In this document: piece after piece, positions 17,404 through 26,061 of the stretch
How positions within the stretch are numbered: position 1 is the stretch's first letter
How the letters are laid out: each line of letters begins with the position of its first letter
Origin: Flavobacterium sp. UBA7665
Lineage (GTDB): Bacteria; Bacteroidota; Bacteroidia; Flavobacteriales; Flavobacteriaceae
Assembly (NCBI GenBank): GCA_002483285.1
Contig: DLHP01000030.1
Coordinates: forward strand, 137,261-201,260
DNA: 64,000 nt
Direction: 5' to 3'
Notes under the pieces: model-generated
What the model saw: the letters and a program-made list of their open reading frames with translations, nothing else
Database searches by the model: none
What the model was told of the DNA's origin: nothing
Position numbers and translations under genes: made by a program

Positions 17404-17546
17404 TTTTTTAAGAATATATGCAGTTTTTCTAGATTGCGGAAATTTGCCAAATTTTTAGGGACAACATTGCCCCTTCCCCGAAGGCAATCTAAGGATTTTC
17501 CCTGAAGGTCCAAGGTAGAAATTCCACCTCAAAAGTTAATACCCAA
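17404..17546. repeat. Dispersed intergenic element, copy 1
   Basis: About 140 nt closely resembling 26062-26204. Shared blocks in order: TTTTTAAGAA, CAGTTTTTCTA, GGAAATT, TTAGGGA, CCCCTTCCCCGAAGGCAAT, GAAATTCnACnTCAAA and GTTAA. The core CCTTC-CCC-GAAGG (17472-17484) is a perfect small hairpin, and the wider ATTGCC...GGCAAT can also pair. Lies in the 314-nt gap between asnB and the epimerase gene, upstream of the latter. The same gap also holds the asnB terminator. Confidence 0.75.
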
Positions 17547-17566
17547 AAACATCTTAAAACAACAAC

Positions 17567-17600
17567 AAAAGAAAAGCGCCAGAAACCACTCCAGCGCTTT
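17567..17600 (-). terminator. Terminator of asnB
   Basis: Minus strand AAAGCGC (17594-17600) pairs with GCGCTTT (17573-17579) and is followed by T-rich sequence; about 42 nt after the asnB stop. Confidence 0.7.
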
Positions 17601-17641
17601 AAAATTACAAACAATAACTAAACCTATAAATAACTATAAAA

Positions 17642-19258
17642 TTAAACTACAATGCTGGGTTTGGCGATCTCGGTGTCGGCCTGAACGTGTGCCGCATTGG
17701 CGCGTCCGCTCGGGTCTTGGTTCTCCTGCCATTTCGGGATCCATTTGCGTACGGTTTGCGCCGCAGAAACTTGCGGGTAATGTTTATGAAAGATGTCGCG
17801 GTAAAAATACGCCTCTTTCGTCGCCGGTGTATTGTACGGAAACCTTTCGGCAGCCGTGGCCAATTGCTCGTCGGTCACTTGGGAAGAGGCGTATTCAATC
17901 AACTGGTCGATCCAGTTGTAACCCACACCGTCAGAGAATTGCTCTTTCTGGCGCCATAGGACTTCTTTGGGCAAATAAGGCTGTTCTTCTACGTCAAAGG
18001 CTTTGCGTAGGATGTATTTTTCAACACCGTCATAGGTCTTGGGTTGTTTTTCCCTGGCCTCAATAAGCATCGCCATATCCAGGAATGCTTTGTCGAGGAA
18101 AGGCACGCGCGCTTCCAGCCCATGTGCCATCGTCGATTTGTCGGCGCGCAATAAATCGGCGGTGAAGAGTTTCTGTACGCGTTCAATGGTTTCTTTCTGG
18201 AAGTCTTCTGTCGAAGGTGCATTTCTGAAATATAAATAGCCACCAAATATCTCGTCGGCACCTTCTCCAGATAAGACTACTTTTATGCCTTGTTGGGTAA
18301 TCGCTTTAGACAGGAAGTACATCGGCGTACTGGCCCTGACCGAAGTCACGTCATAGGTTTCAAGGTGCCAAATCAACTTTTCAAGGATCTCAATACCTTG
18401 TTCGATCGTGAAATGTACCTCATGATGCTCGGTATCCAAAAATGCGGCAACTTTACGGGCAGCAACGGCATCAGGGGCATCCTTATCCAACCCAATTGAA
18501 AACGAATGGAGTTTTTTGCCTTGCGCTGCCAGTAAACGTGCCGCAATGGATGATGTAAGTGAAGAATCGAGCCCGCCCGAAAGCAATACACCAATCGGCA
18601 CATCGCTCATGAGTCTTTTGCGGGTCGCTTCTATCAAGGTTTCGCGGATTAAATCGAGGTCGAGGGATTTGTCAGCTTTCTTGTAATCTTCATATTCCGG
18701 ACGGTAGTATTTTACGAAACCGTCCTTTGGCGTGTAATAATGACCCGGCGGAAAAGTTGAAAACGTTTTACATTGGTCGGCAATCGGTTTCATCTCGGAG
18801 GCGAAGTAAATGCGTCCGCGTTCATCGAGGCCGTAATACAGTGGCTTGACGCCCATCGGGTCGCGTCCGGCAATAAAGTCATCGCCATCCACCACTACGA
18901 AAGCGAAATCGCCATCGAGCAAATGCAAAAAGTCGTAACCGAATTCCTCATACAAATGCACAATCACTTCCGAATCGGATTTGCTGCGAAAAGTATGGTG
19001 TTTCAAAATCCCATCGCGCAACGCCTGGTGGTTGTAGATTTCACCATTGTGTACCATATAAGCGGTTTTGCAGCCTTTGATGGGTTGTCGCCCCGAATGC
19101 AGGTCAATGATTGACAAGCGCTCATGGCTTAAGATGTGCCCGTTTGCAGTAATTAATAAATCGCTTTCATCTGGGCCGCGGTGCGACATGCGTTTAGAAA
19201 GTGTTCTTACCAGTTGTTCGTCTTTTCCTTTTCCTATAATGGCTAATATTCCGCACAT
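17642..19258 (-). CDS. asnB: Asparagine synthetase B (glutamine-hydrolysing)
   Basis: Makes asparagine from aspartate, ATP and glutamine; cytoplasmic. 538 aa, slightly shorter than the E. coli enzyme. N-terminal class II glutamine amidotransferase: the nucleophile is C2 (MCGILAI), with SHRGPD (25-30), HNGEIYN (70-76) and GDFAF (116-120). C-terminal synthetase: ATP-pyrophosphatase loop SGGLDSS (227-233), then VLSGEGADEIFGGY (about 330-344). The last about 25 residues are variable. It has its own terminator (17567) and an upstream region rich in GGTTATAAT repeats and a long palindrome (19324-19357), suggesting regulated transcription, perhaps by nitrogen or asparagine supply (inference). Confidence 0.95.
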   Translation of the reverse strand: MCGILAIIGKGKDEQLVRTLSKRMSHRGPDESDLLITANGHILSHERLSIIDLHSGRQPIKGCKTAYMVHNGEIYNHQALRDGILKHHTFRSKSDSEVIVHLYEEFGYDFLHLLDGDFAFVVVDGDDFIAGRDPMGVKPLYYGLDERGRIYFASEMKPIADQCKTFSTFPPGHYYTPKDGFVKYYRPEYEDYKKADKSLDLDLIRETLIEATRKRLMSDVPIGVLLSGGLDSSLTSSIAARLLAAQGKKLHSFSIGLDKDAPDAVAARKVAAFLDTEHHEVHFTIEQGIEILEKLIWHLETYDVTSVRASTPMYFLSKAITQQGIKVVLSGEGADEIFGGYLYFRNAPSTEDFQKETIERVQKLFTADLLRADKSTMAHGLEARVPFLDKAFLDMAMLIEAREKQPKTYDGVEKYILRKAFDVEEQPYLPKEVLWRQKEQFSDGVGYNWIDQLIEYASSQVTDEQLATAAERFPYNTPATKEAYFYRDIFHKHYPQVSAAQTVRKWIPKWQENQDPSGRANAAHVQADTEIAKPSIVV

Positions 19259-19284
19259 AACTACTTTGTTTCTGTTTATAAGGC

Positions 19285-19316
19285 AAAGATGTTATTGTGG
19301 TTATAATTATGAAACA
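19285..19316 (-). promoter_or_regulatory. Candidate promoter of asnB
   Basis: Minus strand GTTT (19313-19316), 20 nt, CATCTTTG (19285-19292), each one base from consensus. One GGTTATAAT copy (19300-19308 on the plus strand) lies inside the spacer. Confidence 0.45.
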
Positions 19317-19323
19317 CAAACTG

Positions 19324-19357
19324 CTTTATAGGTTATAATTGATAACCATATAAAGCA
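19324..19357. promoter_or_regulatory. 34-bp operator-like palindrome upstream of asnB
   Basis: Two nested pairs of arms: GCTTTAT (19324-19330) with ATAAAGC (19351-19357), and GGTTAT (19332-19337) with ATAACC (19343-19348) around AATTG/TTGAT. Further GGTTATAAT copies occur at 19300 and 19404. The position just upstream of the predicted -33 element fits a regulator binding site. No regulator gene is nearby. Confidence 0.55.
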
Positions 19358-19432
19358 ATTTGCGATAAATATAAAACCAAAAAGGTTTAAAATCCGCAAT
19401 TTGGGTTATAATCTGTAAATCGGTAAGAGTGA

Positions 19433-21010
19433 TTAGCGTTTCAAATCAATCCGCGCATAGACATAATCGGGCATTTTGGAGAGCGCAGTTTTAAGTTTTT
19501 CGAGATTGGCGGTTTTCCTGGTTTCGTCCTTGAGGTTGTAGTTGTAATTGTCGAAGAGGAAATACATCAGTACGCGATTGAAATCATCAAGTTCATCATC
19601 AGCAATCATGTCGAGCATTCGGGTTTCAACCAAATCGTTTGCCGTCGATTCAGACAGCGCCCTTCCGATGCGTCTGATGCTGCCAAAATAATGGTTTTCT
19701 ACCGGATTTTCTACGCGCAGCGAAATGCCCAAGATCAAATCGGGCACTTTGATGTCGAGCACCTCGAGTTCCCTGATGTACGTTTGGCGGCCTTCATAAG
19801 CCCAACTTCCGTCGCTCACCCGATCGAAACGGTCGTTCATAATGTCGAGGTGCGACCGCAGGAAGATTTCCCATTTGGTCGTTTCGGCCGATAAAATAGC
19901 GATGTTCTGCGCGTGGATCCTCGGGCTGTTGTCCATGCTGCAACCGCCAATGACGCGCCGGTTTCGCTTGAGTTCGAGTGCTTCGGGTGCCGATACGTAC
20001 CGCGCCACATATTCCTCAAAAGTATCGTTCGAAGCGTAGGTAATTTTGGCTTCATTGAGCGCGGCATTGAGCAGGAACACAAATCCGGGATCGGCATTTT
20101 TGAGCGAGTCGATACGCGTGAACCGCTCGGACTCCCATTTCTCGTATTTTTCGCTGAAGGTTTTGTACTCGGTTTCGACCAATTGGCGTTTGGCCTCGCG
20201 CTGCTGTTTCTCCTTTTTGCTGAGTTTGGCTTTCTTCCAGGGCTTTTCAAAATCGAGGGTGTCAAATCCCACGAGTATATCAAAATTTTCCATGTTAAAT
20301 TGCGGGCGCTTCAAAACCTGTTCGATATAATCATTGAATGCATCGGCCTTGGTTGGGATCGAATCGCGATACCGCACGCCCGTTTCCTTTGCATTTTTTA
20401 CAAAAACCTGCGCCGTCGTATCTACAAGGCAATCCGAATATTGGATCAGCCGCGCGTATTTTTCGGGAAGCTTTTTGGCCTGGAGCTCACCGATAATGTA
20501 AAATGCTTCCAGACGTTCCTCAGAATATTCGGTTTTGGCAGCATAATCGTAAATCCATTGGCCCGATTGGTGGTCGGCTTCGGATTTGACGAAATCAATC
20601 GTGTAATTCTTATGCCTTTGAAGTTCGGGTGTCTGGTAGTAATCCATTTCCTGCCCATCATAATCGATGTAGTTAGATTTGACGACGAGCAGGTTTTCAT
20701 CATACGCCGCCTTTGGGTATTTTTTCCTGAAATCATCGTACGACATTCCGGCTATTAGGTCGTTTTTGGCCTGCGCTGCCTTTTTGCCTTCGAGGTCGAA
20801 ATGATGTGCTTTGCCTTGCGTAAGGACGCGGAATTCTTTGTAAACCTCGCAAGCTTTAAATTTAAGGTTGAGCGAGTCGACGATGTGTTTGAGCTTGCCG
20901 ATAGAAGCATCAGAATAGATCAATCCGTTTTCATGGAGCTTGAATTCGGAACCCTGGCCATACGAATAAACACCGACCAGCAATAGGCTGCAGTAAAAGG
21001 CTCTCTTCAT
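19433..21010 (-). CDS. Secreted protein of unknown function
   Basis: 525 aa with an N-terminal signal peptide (MKRAFYCSLLLVGVYSYGQG, cleavage near residue 19). No family recognised. The body is charged and mostly helical in character, with a Lys/Glu-rich stretch at about 265-300 (KKAKLSKKEKQQREAKRQLV) that may be a coiled coil. It contains few cysteines and no lipobox, so a periplasmic location is likely; there is no T9SS C-terminal domain. It ends in ARIDLKR. The gene stands alone: 174 nt from asnB downstream, and divergent from the glycan operon starting at 21127. Any enzymatic role would be a guess. Confidence 0.65.
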   Translation of the reverse strand: MKRAFYCSLLLVGVYSYGQGSEFKLHENGLIYSDASIGKLKHIVDSLNLKFKACEVYKEFRVLTQGKAHHFDLEGKKAAQAKNDLIAGMSYDDFRKKYPKAAYDENLLVVKSNYIDYDGQEMDYYQTPELQRHKNYTIDFVKSEADHQSGQWIYDYAAKTEYSEERLEAFYIIGELQAKKLPEKYARLIQYSDCLVDTTAQVFVKNAKETGVRYRDSIPTKADAFNDYIEQVLKRPQFNMENFDILVGFDTLDFEKPWKKAKLSKKEKQQREAKRQLVETEYKTFSEKYEKWESERFTRIDSLKNADPGFVFLLNAALNEAKITYASNDTFEEYVARYVSAPEALELKRNRRVIGGCSMDNSPRIHAQNIAILSAETTKWEIFLRSHLDIMNDRFDRVSDGSWAYEGRQTYIRELEVLDIKVPDLILGISLRVENPVENHYFGSIRRIGRALSESTANDLVETRMLDMIADDELDDFNRVLMYFLFDNYNYNLKDETRKTANLEKLKTALSKMPDYVYARIDLKR

Positions 21011-21126
21011 AATTGGTTTGTTTGATTGTTAAATTTATAACTCCAAAACGCTTTCTAATATTGTTTGGATTCGGTGTAATGTGATTTGGTTGGGAAAATG
21101 CTTAATTTGCGACAGACTTTTACAAT

Positions 21127-21870
21127 ATGATCCATTCCAAAAAAATCGTCGTTGTCCTTCCCGCCTACAAAGCCGAGAAAACACTAATACAAACTTTCAA
21201 CGAAATCCCGTTCGATATCGTCGATGAAGTAATTTTAGTAGACGACAACAGCCCCGATGAAACCATCAGCGTAGCCAAACAGCTCGGCATCCACCATATC
21301 ATTAAGCACGACAACAACCTCGGTTATGGCGGCAACCAGAAAACCTGCTACAACAAAGCGCTCGAACTTGGTGCCGACATCGTTATCATGCTGCATCCAG
21401 ACTACCAATACACACCCAAACTCATCCACTCGATGGCGTATCTGATTGCCAATGATGTGTATCCTGTGGTCATCGGGTCGAGGATCCTCGGCAAAGGCGC
21501 GCTCAAAGGCGGCATGCCCATGTACAAATACATCGCGAACCGTTTCCTGACGCTGACGCAAAACATTTTGATGAACCAAAAGTTGTCGGAATATCATACA
21601 GGTTACCGCGCTTACAATCGCGAAGTGTTGCAAAGCATCGATTACAATTCTAATTCCGACGATTTTATTTTCGACAACCAGTTCCTCGCACAAATCTTCT
21701 ACAAAGGCTTTGAGATTGCCGAGATTACATGCCCGACGCGTTATTTTGAGGAAGCTTCGTCGATTAACTTTAGCCGAAGTACGACTTATGGTTTTGGTGT
21801 GTTGAAAACCGCGATGCAATACTTTTTTGCGAAAAGCCTCGGCATCAAATCCAAATTTTTTAAGGGCTAA
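21127..21870 (+). CDS. Family 2 glycosyltransferase, dolichol-phosphate-mannose-synthase-like
   Basis: 247 aa GT-A enzyme, no membrane segments, that probably transfers a sugar from a nucleotide donor to a lipid phosphate or growing glycan. Nucleotide-binding start VVLPAYKAEKTL (8-19); DDNSPDET (38-45) is the family's first acidic motif; NNLGYGGNQKTCYNKAL (62-78) is typical of the DPM1/undecaprenyl-phosphate group. The usual DxD position reads LHPDYQYTP, with a single Asp. It lies 6 nt upstream of a polytopic GT-C-like protein, which commonly uses lipid-phosphate-linked sugars made by such enzymes. First gene of a four-gene operon. Confidence 0.85.
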   Translation: MIHSKKIVVVLPAYKAEKTLIQTFNEIPFDIVDEVILVDDNSPDETISVAKQLGIHHIIKHDNNLGYGGNQKTCYNKALELGADIVIMLHPDYQYTPKLIHSMAYLIANDVYPVVIGSRILGKGALKGGMPMYKYIANRFLTLTQNILMNQKLSEYHTGYRAYNREVLQSIDYNSNSDDFIFDNQFLAQIFYKGFEIAEITCPTRYFEEASSINFSRSTTYGFGVLKTAMQYFFAKSLGIKSKFFKG

Positions 21871-21876
21871 CGGCGA

Positions 21877-23298
21877 ATGACATTAATCAAAAACAACATA
21901 GCGCTTTGGCTCGGATATGCGATAGCAATTGCGTTGGTTGTTGTGAATCGGCACCATTGTTTTTTTTGGGACACAGTGCAATTGGGCTCAAAACACGCCG
22001 ACTTTTATTTCTCGAGTCATTTTTCGGGTTTGCTCCTACCCAATGACATTGATAGCGGGCATATTCCCACTTTTGGACTTTACATCGCTTTGGTTTGGCA
22101 AGTATTCGGGCGCTCGCTCGAAGCGAGCCATTTGGCGATACTGCCATTTGCTATTGGGATTGTCTGGCAAATTTCACGTTTGTGCAATAAATTTGTTCCT
22201 GCCCGCTACGCCGGAATTGCAGGATTGCTGATTCTTATCGACCCTTCGCTCTTAAGCCAGATTACTTTGGTTTCGCCTGATGTACCGTTGGCATTTTTTT
22301 TCCTGATGGGTATGAATGCCGTGTTTGAAAATCGAAAACCTTGGCTCACACTGGCGGTCTTACTTTTATTTTTGACGAGCATGCGTGGCATGATGGTCTC
22401 GGTTTGCCTATTGGCTCTGGATTTGTATTGCAATTTTGATTGGACTTTGCATTGGAAGAAACAATTGCAACGACTCTTCAAGAGAAGTTTAATTTACTTA
22501 CCGGCGCTATTGGTTTTTCTGGCGTTTAATGCCTATCACTTTCTACAAAAAGGCTGGATTGGTTACCACAAAGACTCACCATGGGCCAAATGTTTTGAGC
22601 CGGCAGGATCTGTAAAAGGCGTGCTGTTCAATGTGGGTTTATACGGATGGCGATTGCTCGATTATGGTCGGGTCGCTGTTTGGCTGGTACTTTTTATACT
22701 GTTGTTGATTTATAAAAAACGACTCGTGAATCCAAAAACGAAAGTATTGGCCTTTTTTACGATGGTCATCGTCTTGGTACTTCCATTAAATCTTTTGTGG
22801 GCCAAGAACCTGACCGGCCATAGGTACCTGATTCCGGTCTATCTGGTGGTTTCTATTTTCACGGTCTCGCTATTGTTTTCTGAAATGGTGAAAAGCAAAG
22901 TAAAAATCGGATTGGCGTTGCTTTGGTTTGTCATGATCGTATCAGGAAATTTCTGGATCTACCCAACCCGCCTCAGCCAAGGTTGGGATTCCACCTTAGC
23001 ACATTTACCCTATTACGGATTGCGGCAGGAAGCGTTGCACTATCTCGACCGGGAAAAAATCAAGTATACAGACGTGGAAACGTTTTTCCCCAATACCGCA
23101 GCTCTCGACCTCATCGACCTCAGCAACGACACGCGCCACTTAGACACCTTTGACGGCAGCAAACGCTACGTGTTTTTCTCCAACGTCTACAATGTAGAAG
23201 ATACCACACTCGATATCCTATTCGATCCTAGTCGTTACAAACCCATCCAACATTTTGAAAGCAATAGGGTTTTCATTACCATCTATAAACGTTTATGA
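21877..23298 (+). CDS. Polytopic membrane glycosyltransferase, GT-C (PMT/ArnT-like)
   Basis: 473 aa with about 9-11 predicted hydrophobic segments in the first 370 residues and a soluble C-terminal tail of about 90 residues. An early loop has CFFWDTVQLG and later DSGHIPTFGLY (about 60-70), matching the acidic-residue plus H-x-P pattern of GT-C enzymes, which take sugars from polyprenyl phosphate on the outer face of the inner membrane. Substrate unknown. Its stop overlaps the next start (ATGA at 23295-23298), so translation is coupled. The GT2 upstream would supply the lipid-linked donor (inference). Confidence 0.7.
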   Translation: MTLIKNNIALWLGYAIAIALVVVNRHHCFFWDTVQLGSKHADFYFSSHFSGLLLPNDIDSGHIPTFGLYIALVWQVFGRSLEASHLAILPFAIGIVWQISRLCNKFVPARYAGIAGLLILIDPSLLSQITLVSPDVPLAFFFLMGMNAVFENRKPWLTLAVLLLFLTSMRGMMVSVCLLALDLYCNFDWTLHWKKQLQRLFKRSLIYLPALLVFLAFNAYHFLQKGWIGYHKDSPWAKCFEPAGSVKGVLFNVGLYGWRLLDYGRVAVWLVLFILLLIYKKRLVNPKTKVLAFFTMVIVLVLPLNLLWAKNLTGHRYLIPVYLVVSIFTVSLLFSEMVKSKVKIGLALLWFVMIVSGNFWIYPTRLSQGWDSTLAHLPYYGLRQEALHYLDREKIKYTDVETFFPNTAALDLIDLSNDTRHLDTFDGSKRYVFFSNVYNVEDTTLDILFDPSRYKPIQHFESNRVFITIYKRL

Positions 23299-24428
23299 GC
23301 CAATCCTTCAAATATTACAGCGCCATCGTGATTGTTTTGGTTGTAAACCTCACGTTCCTCATCAAATACCTGAGCCGCGCCACTGCGTATTATCTGCCGG
23401 TAGCTTTATTGATCACGGCGATTTGCGGCGCTTTTTGGCATCACCGATTTTCATTAAACCAATGGCTTGAAAAACGCCGCTTTCTCAATTCCGGGTTGAT
23501 TGTGGTTTTTGTAGTTGTGGCTTCGGTCGTGTTTGCAAAAATACCCTACCAATCGCTCAACGTAGACCGCTGGAGCGTCATCACCTCATTTTGGGACAAT
23601 TATTTCAGCGGACAATACGTGTATTTCGCCAAGTCAAATTTTGGCAACCCGCCAGGACCGATGCCGTTCTATTACGTCCTTGCGCTTCCGTTCTACGCTA
23701 TCGGGGAACTCGGCTACTTTTCATTGTTGGGAATTGTCGTGTTTGCCGTACTGCTGCGATTCGCGGGCGTGTCCAAGGCGCAGCGAACCGTCGGCATATT
23801 GCTGATTTGCTTGTCGAGCTGCTATTTGTGGGATGTGGTTTGCCGAAGCAATGTCTTCCTCAACGGATCGTTGGTCCTGTTTTCGTTGCTTTTCCTTTTC
23901 CGATCTATAGAAACGAAAAGATCACATACTCTTGTGGTCAATGGTATCATCATCGGTTTGTTGCTGTCTACCCGAAACGTTTTTGTAATTCCGTATATCG
24001 TGGCTTTCCTTTACTTGCTCAGATCGGGACAACTTGATTTTGCACAAGTTTTTAAAATTGGGATTGTGGCAACACTAACCTTCGTCTTGACGTTCTTGCC
24101 ATTCGTTTACAACCATATGGCCGATTTTATGGTGATGAATCCGTTCGTTATCCAATCGAGTTTCCTGATGCCTCTCGGATGGAGTTTGGGTTGCATAGCC
24201 CTTTCGCTGTTGGGTTATTTCATTGTTAAAAACCCGTCTGACGTGTACTTCTTTAGCGGCATTATACTGTTCGTCACAATCGTACTACACTTTGTTTACC
24301 AATCTTTGGTTTATGGTTTCCACGGGGCATTTTTCAACAGCCGCGCCGATATCTCGTATTTTATCCTGTGCGTGCCTTTCTTACTCTACTACGCGTTGTC
24401 GCAAAAACCGACAAGGTTGCAAACATGA
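23295..24428 (+). CDS. Polytopic membrane protein, GT-C-like mannosyltransferase fold
   Basis: 377 aa, about 9 hydrophobic segments. A periplasmic loop after the third segment reads VDRWSVITSFWDNYFSG...GNPPGPMPFYYV (about 95-125); Asp residues followed by a P-P-G-P-M-P motif before a hydrophobic helix is common in GT-C family members. Start is the ATG overlapping the previous stop; its own stop again overlaps the next start (ATGA at 24425-24428). Function is assigned only to fold level; a flippase or polymerase is less likely but not excluded. Confidence 0.6.
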   Translation: MSQSFKYYSAIVIVLVVNLTFLIKYLSRATAYYLPVALLITAICGAFWHHRFSLNQWLEKRRFLNSGLIVVFVVVASVVFAKIPYQSLNVDRWSVITSFWDNYFSGQYVYFAKSNFGNPPGPMPFYYVLALPFYAIGELGYFSLLGIVVFAVLLRFAGVSKAQRTVGILLICLSSCYLWDVVCRSNVFLNGSLVLFSLLFLFRSIETKRSHTLVVNGIIIGLLLSTRNVFVIPYIVAFLYLLRSGQLDFAQVFKIGIVATLTFVLTFLPFVYNHMADFMVMNPFVIQSSFLMPLGWSLGCIALSLLGYFIVKNPSDVYFFSGIILFVTIVLHFVYQSLVYGFHGAFFNSRADISYFILCVPFLLYYALSQKPTRLQT

Positions 24429-25567
24429 GTTTCCTCAATCCGATATTCGCCCTTGCGGTATTTGCGATTGCATGGCTCACTGCTTTTGTGATTCAATGGC
24501 ACCACAAACCCGATTTCTCAGGACGAAAATTTGAAAGTATCGACGGGTTACGTGGATTTCTCGCGCTCGGTGTTTTCATCCACCATGCCACCATTTGGCG
24601 CCAATACCTGCTCGAAAACCGCTGGGATTCGCCCGATTCTAATCTCTACAGCCAACTCGGTTCTACGAGTGTATCGCTGTTTTTTATGATTACGAGTTTC
24701 CTATTTGTATCCAAATTGCTCGATTCGCGTGAGACAGAGTTTAACTGGCGGCGTTTTTTCATTGGCCGTTTTTACCGCTTGGCACCCATGTACTATGTCT
24801 CGGTCGCCATCATTATGGTCATCGTGATGGTGCGAACCGATGGGCAACTGCGCGTTCCTTTCGCTGACCTTTTTGAATCGGTAGTGCATTGGTTGTTTTT
24901 CACCATCAGCCGCATGCCCGATATCAACGGACTGGAAGCCACAGGAATTATCAACGGTTATGTCTTTTGGTCATTGCCGCTCGAATGGCTGTTCTATTTC
25001 GGGTTGCCGTTGCTCGGCCTATTGCTTTTGAAGATAAAACCAGCCAAGATCTACCTGGTTGCCGGCCTTCTGTTTGGGATTGGTTATTTTTTTGGAGATG
25101 GTGCGAAGTTTTATCCGTGCTTGTCGTTTATGGGCGGTGCGATTGCTGCCTTTTTGAACCAAAAGGAAAGATGGAGAAAATGGGCAACGTCAACTTACGC
25201 GAGCTGGCTGTTATTGGGCTGCCTGGCTTTGCTACTCTGTTTTCGTTCTACCGATAGTGTCTTAGGTAAAATCGCGATCACAGTCTGCTTCTCGTTTATT
25301 GCGCTCGGGAACACTATTTTTGGGTTGTTGCAAAACAGCACGCTAAAACTCCTGGGCGAAATCAGTTATAGTACTTACCTGCTCCACGGGATTGTTTTGT
25401 TCGTAACTATCAATGAATGCCTTACTCCGGATGTTGTCAAAAATTTCTCGGGAATTGAATATTGGATGATGGTTTTTACATTGACCCCAATTGTAGTAGT
25501 TGGCAGTTATCTGGGTTTTCGCTTTGTCGAGAAGCCGTTCATCGACCGTTCTAAATCTAACAAATAG
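24425..25567 (+). CDS. Acyltransferase 3 family (OafA-like) membrane protein
   Basis: Start at 24425 (MSFLNPIFALAVF), coupled to the previous gene; 380 aa. The family transfers acyl groups, mostly acetyl, to surface glycans. Signature features: SIDGLRGFLALGVFIHHA (about 37-54), with the conserved HH in the first core membrane helix, then FFMITSFLFVSK (about 80-91) and RRFFIGRFYRLAPMYYV (about 101-117). Ten or so membrane segments follow; FVEKPFI at the C-terminus is also characteristic. It lacks the SGNH extension seen in some OafA proteins. As the last gene of the operon it probably decorates the glycan made by the three upstream enzymes. It overlaps the convergent GreA-like gene by 11 nt. 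Confidence 0.85.
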   Translation: MSFLNPIFALAVFAIAWLTAFVIQWHHKPDFSGRKFESIDGLRGFLALGVFIHHATIWRQYLLENRWDSPDSNLYSQLGSTSVSLFFMITSFLFVSKLLDSRETEFNWRRFFIGRFYRLAPMYYVSVAIIMVIVMVRTDGQLRVPFADLFESVVHWLFFTISRMPDINGLEATGIINGYVFWSLPLEWLFYFGLPLLGLLLLKIKPAKIYLVAGLLFGIGYFFGDGAKFYPCLSFMGGAIAAFLNQKERWRKWATSTYASWLLLGCLALLLCFRSTDSVLGKIAITVCFSFIALGNTIFGLLQNSTLKLLGEISYSTYLLHGIVLFVTINECLTPDVVKNFSGIEYWMMVFTLTPIVVVGSYLGFRFVEKPFIDRSKSNK

Positions 25568-26006
25568 CGCCTATTTCATAACGCGTCGCATTGATTTCAA
25601 ATACAAAGCCTGTCGTATTTCCCATCAATTGGCTGCCCAATGGAGACTGGGGCGAAACGGCAATAATGGTAAGCCCATCCACCGTGATTTTAGTCAAGGC
25701 CGCCGAAACGAACAACAGAAAATTGTTTACTTCTGCCAAACTGCCCAGCGCAATCTTATCTGAATCTGTATCGGGGTTTATTTTGGCCAGCACGGCTTTC
25801 TGTTCAAGAATCTCTGCGAGTTTCCTATTGAGTTTTTCCTGCTCAATATGCATCATGGACAAGGCCGTTTCGTGTTTGTCTCCAGCCGAACCTTTCGCAT
25901 CGTTTTTAGAATCTTCGGTCAAAGCCGCAATCATGTCGCGGAACGCATCCTCCTTATCTTGGATTTGTTGGGTGTAATGTGCGTGTATTTTTTGTTTGAG
26001 TGTCAC
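25557..26006 (-). CDS. GreA/GreB-like transcript cleavage factor homologue
   Basis: 149 aa starting with GTG at 26006. An N-terminal helical hairpin of about 75 residues has charged residues at its turn (SAGDKHETA, about 40-48), comparable to the acidic tip of GreA that enters the RNA polymerase secondary channel. The C-terminal half resembles the FKBP-like domain, with VSPQSPLGSQLMG (about 117-129) matching the GreA block SP.G..L.G. It is diverged from canonical GreA and is sometimes mislabelled 3-oxoacyl-ACP synthase in Flavobacterium genomes (from memory). It may instead be a Gre-fold factor with another role on RNA polymerase. Convergent overlap with the acyltransferase; upstream lies copy 2 of the intergenic element. 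Confidence 0.7.
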   Translation of the reverse strand: MTLKQKIHAHYTQQIQDKEDAFRDMIAALTEDSKNDAKGSAGDKHETALSMMHIEQEKLNRKLAEILEQKAVLAKINPDTDSDKIALGSLAEVNNFLLFVSAALTKITVDGLTIIAVSPQSPLGSQLMGNTTGFVFEINATRYEIGAIC

Positions 26007-26061
26007 CTTTGAAATGTTAATTGTGGGGATCCTAAAAGCTAGTTGCTTTTTTTATCGTTCA

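Noticed and set aside
19324..19357. Palindrome considered as a terminator of the gene at 19433
   Set aside because: No T-run follows on the minus strand and the sequence is A/T-rich; position and repeats fit an operator better.
19913..20758. 281-codon frame antisense to the secreted protein at 19433
   Set aside because: The minus-strand product has a proper signal peptide and start; the plus-strand frame has neither.
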